Below, in pieces: positions 40,985-42,651 of a stretch of 42,651 nucleotides of DNA. Both the position numbers and the translations under genes were made by a program. The notes beneath the pieces were generated by a model. It had not been told where the DNA came from and made no database searches. It worked only from the letters and a program-made list of their open reading frames with translations. Origin of the DNA: an uncultured bacterium (GTDB taxonomy: Bacteria > Planctomycetota > UBA1135 > GCA-002748355); NCBI GenBank assembly GCA_937858895.1, contig CALLZN010000372.1:1-42651 (forward strand). The letters run 5' to 3'. Numbering within the stretch: position 1 is the first letter of the stretch; each line of letters begins with the position of its first letter.

Positions 40985-42651
40985 TCAGGCCCCGAGGCTC
41001 AAGAGGATGTCGCTGACTTCGGTCATGACGTTCAAGTAGCGCGCGGATGCTTGGTAGGCCTGCTGGAAGCGTTCGAGGTCGATGACCTCTTCGTCGATGT
41101 CGACACCCGAGACCGACTGTCGCTGGTTCTCCAAGAACTCCTGCAACGATGACTGGCTCTCGAGCAGGCCCTTTGCCTTGCGCGAGGAATAGCCGACCTC
41201 GCTCGCGGTCGCGTTCCAGAAGCCCTCGAGCGTGTTGCCATCGAAGTCGCCGAGTGCTTCGCGGCGCAGCTCCTCGAGGCGGATCAGGTTGCCAGCGTCG
41301 CCTTGCGAAGCCGTCGATCCGACGAGGGAAAGGCCGGCGGCGACTTGGTCGGGGTCGGTGATGAGGCGCTTCGAGACCGCGATCGTGCCCGCGGTCGAAC
41401 CGGTAAAGAACGTGTTCATGCCGAGCGCCGTCAAGACGTCCGCGCTGTCCGGGTCGGCGAGCACATCGAGGGCGAACTGATCGCCATTCGCCTGGTTGAT
41501 CTCTCCTGGACCGATCGCGACTTCGATGCCGTCGCCGACCGTCAAGCGGTCGTTCGGTGAATATCCTTGACCGACCTCCAAGGTCCCGAGCTTGCTGCCA
41601 TCTTTGTCGTAGACACCAATCGTGAGCCCTGGTGTGACGCCGATTTGACCGCTGCCTTCAGCGACGAAGCGGTAGTGACCATTCTCTTGTCCGTCGTACT
41701 GTCCCGAGATCGCGACCGACAAGTTCGTGGAGCGACCGTTCGCGGTTGTGGCGACCGGCAGTCCGATGCTGCCGAGCGGGGTGTTCGCGCCGTCGGTCAA
41801 GCGCAGGCTGCTCGTCGTTCCCGAAGACCCGGTGCGGAGCGAGATCGCGTCGCCAACAACGATGGCTTCGGCTGCGACGCTGGAGCTCCTGAGCTTCTCA
41901 TTGAGGGCGGCGGCGAGCTCGGTCGCGGACACGTCCGAGGGCGAGTCGAAGTCCGCGCTGCTGAGCGTGATCGTCGTCGGCGCTCCAGCGTCGACCGTGA
42001 TGTCGAAGCTCGCTGGCAGCGACGAGAAGGCGTAGGGGCCCTGCTTGGCTGCGCCGAGCGTCGCGTTGGCTCCACCCATGGTGCCGGCACTGTTCGGATT
42101 CGAATCGAGGCGGTGGCTGAAGTCGAAGCCATGGCCGAGCTCGGCTTGAATGCGCAAGCGTCCGGTCGGATCGACGCTCGAACTGAGACGCGGGATGGCG
42201 TCGATCGCATCCGACAGCTCGCCGAGCGTCATCGAGTTGGGATCGACTTCGATACGGTGCCGTTGGATGTCGCCTGTCGTTCGGTTCGTGACCGCGACGT
42301 AGAGTTCGCCGTTCTGGATCGTGAAAGGCAGGTCGCCGAAGGCGAGGATCTCGTCCTCGTAGTTCCCATTGTTATTGCCATCGCCGATCGAGTTGTCGGC
42401 GATCAAGGTCTGGAAGGGACCGGTCTTGGGCATGCCCGTCGTGTGAATGCGATTGACCTCGAGCGCGAAGCCATAGGCGAGTCGATCGATGCGTGACTGC
42501 ACAGCACCTAGGCCGCTCGTGTCGGTCGAGAGCAGGGCCGCGATCTTGCCTTGCTTGGGTGAGATCTTGGCCGTGCTGCGGCCGATGCGCAGCGTGATGT
42601 CGCCACTCTCTTCGGCCTGCGCCCGCAGTTCGGACGCGCGGCCACCGCTGA
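40985..42651 (-). CDS. flgK: flagellar hook-associated protein FlgK, 5' partial
   Basis: The last ~555 residues of FlgK; the frame stays open to the right window edge (SGGRASELRAQAEESGD.. GKIAALLSTDTSG), so the N-terminal D0 part is missing only because of the window. Identified from LDxLAxxxxxEVNRIHTTGM-type sequence (RIDRLAYGFALEVNRIHTTG) and the C-terminal helix VIDLERFQQAYQASARYLNVMTEVSDILLSLGA. Between them are ~350 residues of beta-rich variable domain with Gly/Asp/Thr-rich strands, more than in enteric FlgK. FlgK joins hook and filament. It is upstream of flgL as usual. Confidence 0.93.
   Translation of the reverse strand, partial: SGGRASELRAQAEESGDITLRIGRSTAKISPKQGKIAALLSTDTSGLGAVQSRIDRLAYGFALEVNRIHTTGMPKTGPFQTLIADNSIGDGNNNGNYEDEILAFGDLPFTIQNGELYVAVTNRTTGDIQRHRIEVDPNSMTLGELSDAIDAIPRLSSSVDPTGRLRIQAELGHGFDFSHRLDSNPNSAGTMGGANATLGAAKQGPYAFSSLPASFDITVDAGAPTTITLSSADFDSPSDVSATELAAALNEKLRSSSVAAEAIVVGDAISLRTGSSGTTSSLRLTDGANTPLGSIGLPVATTANGRSTNLSVAISGQYDGQENGHYRFVAEGSGQIGVTPGLTIGVYDKDGSKLGTLEVGQGYSPNDRLTVGDGIEVAIGPGEINQANGDQFALDVLADPDSADVLTALGMNTFFTGSTAGTIAVSKRLITDPDQVAAGLSLVGSTASQGDAGNLIRLEELRREALGDFDGNTLEGFWNATASEVGYSSRKAKGLLESQSSLQEFLENQRQSVSGVDIDEEVIDLERFQQAYQASARYLNVMTEVSDILLSLGA

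Overview
The window is high-GC DNA (single lines counted by hand reach about 72% G+C). The gene set points to Planctomycetota, probably a lineage like the marine Poly30/Saltatorellus-type isolates. The pointers are: many secreted proteins ending in the same ~100-residue beta-rich C-terminal domain; FG-GAP/VCBS propeller proteins; an ECF-type sigma factor overlapping a membrane Ser/Thr kinase gene; outer-membrane LPS genes (a heptosyltransferase and a WaaP-like kinase); and flagellar flgK/flgL. The placement is inference from protein style; there is no rRNA or other marker here.

Layout. 1-4586 (+): two tandem, partly identical FG-GAP proteins (the first cut by the window edge) and a secreted protein of unknown function, in DNA visibly richer in A+T than the rest (about 53% G+C in one counted line). 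A 40-codon minus-strand coding-like remnant lies at its right edge. 4701-9155 (+): HAD phosphatase, two-TM membrane protein, secreted PQQ-type sugar dehydrogenase, TPR protein. 9160-10416 (-): glutamate dehydrogenase. 10634-13770 (+): WaaP-like kinase coupled to a secreted HEAT/VWA protein. 13817-16675 (-): a divergent Tex-family protein with a Gly/Arg tail. 16871-22832 (+): heptosyltransferase, a HEAT-repeat reading frame split by one in-frame stop, a small membrane protein, MiaE, and a three-TM protein. 22816-25021 (-): overlapping operon of a DUF938 methyltransferase, SixA and a ureohydrolase. 25082-26926 (+): membrane-anchored protein with carboxypeptidase-regulatory-like repeats. 27025-30257 (-): two surface proteins, one with 40 collagen-like Gly-X-Y triplets. 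30429-32561 (+): QueC, alpha/beta hydrolase, lipoprotein. 32588-34291 (-): di-heme peroxidase. 34396-37160 (-): sigma factor and kinase. 37197-38279 (-): secreted protein. 38369-42651 (-): flagellar operon flgK-flgL-(small unknown)-acetyltransferase, with flgK cut by the window edge.

The genes make sense as several short operons rather than one pathway: cell-surface/secreted proteins, envelope LPS, signalling (sigma plus kinase), tRNA modification (MiaE, QueC), nitrogen metabolism (glutamate dehydrogenase, ureohydrolase), and motility. I saw no tRNA, rRNA, CRISPR array, transposase or integrase. No gene-free stretch exceeds 300 bases; the longest are 1257-1482, 10417-10633 and 16676-16870. 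The observations most worth following are the shared C-terminal domain on seven secreted proteins, the stop-plus-hairpin that splits a HEAT gene, the loss of hallmark motifs in the Tex homologue, and a plus-strand intrinsic terminator between two minus-strand genes.
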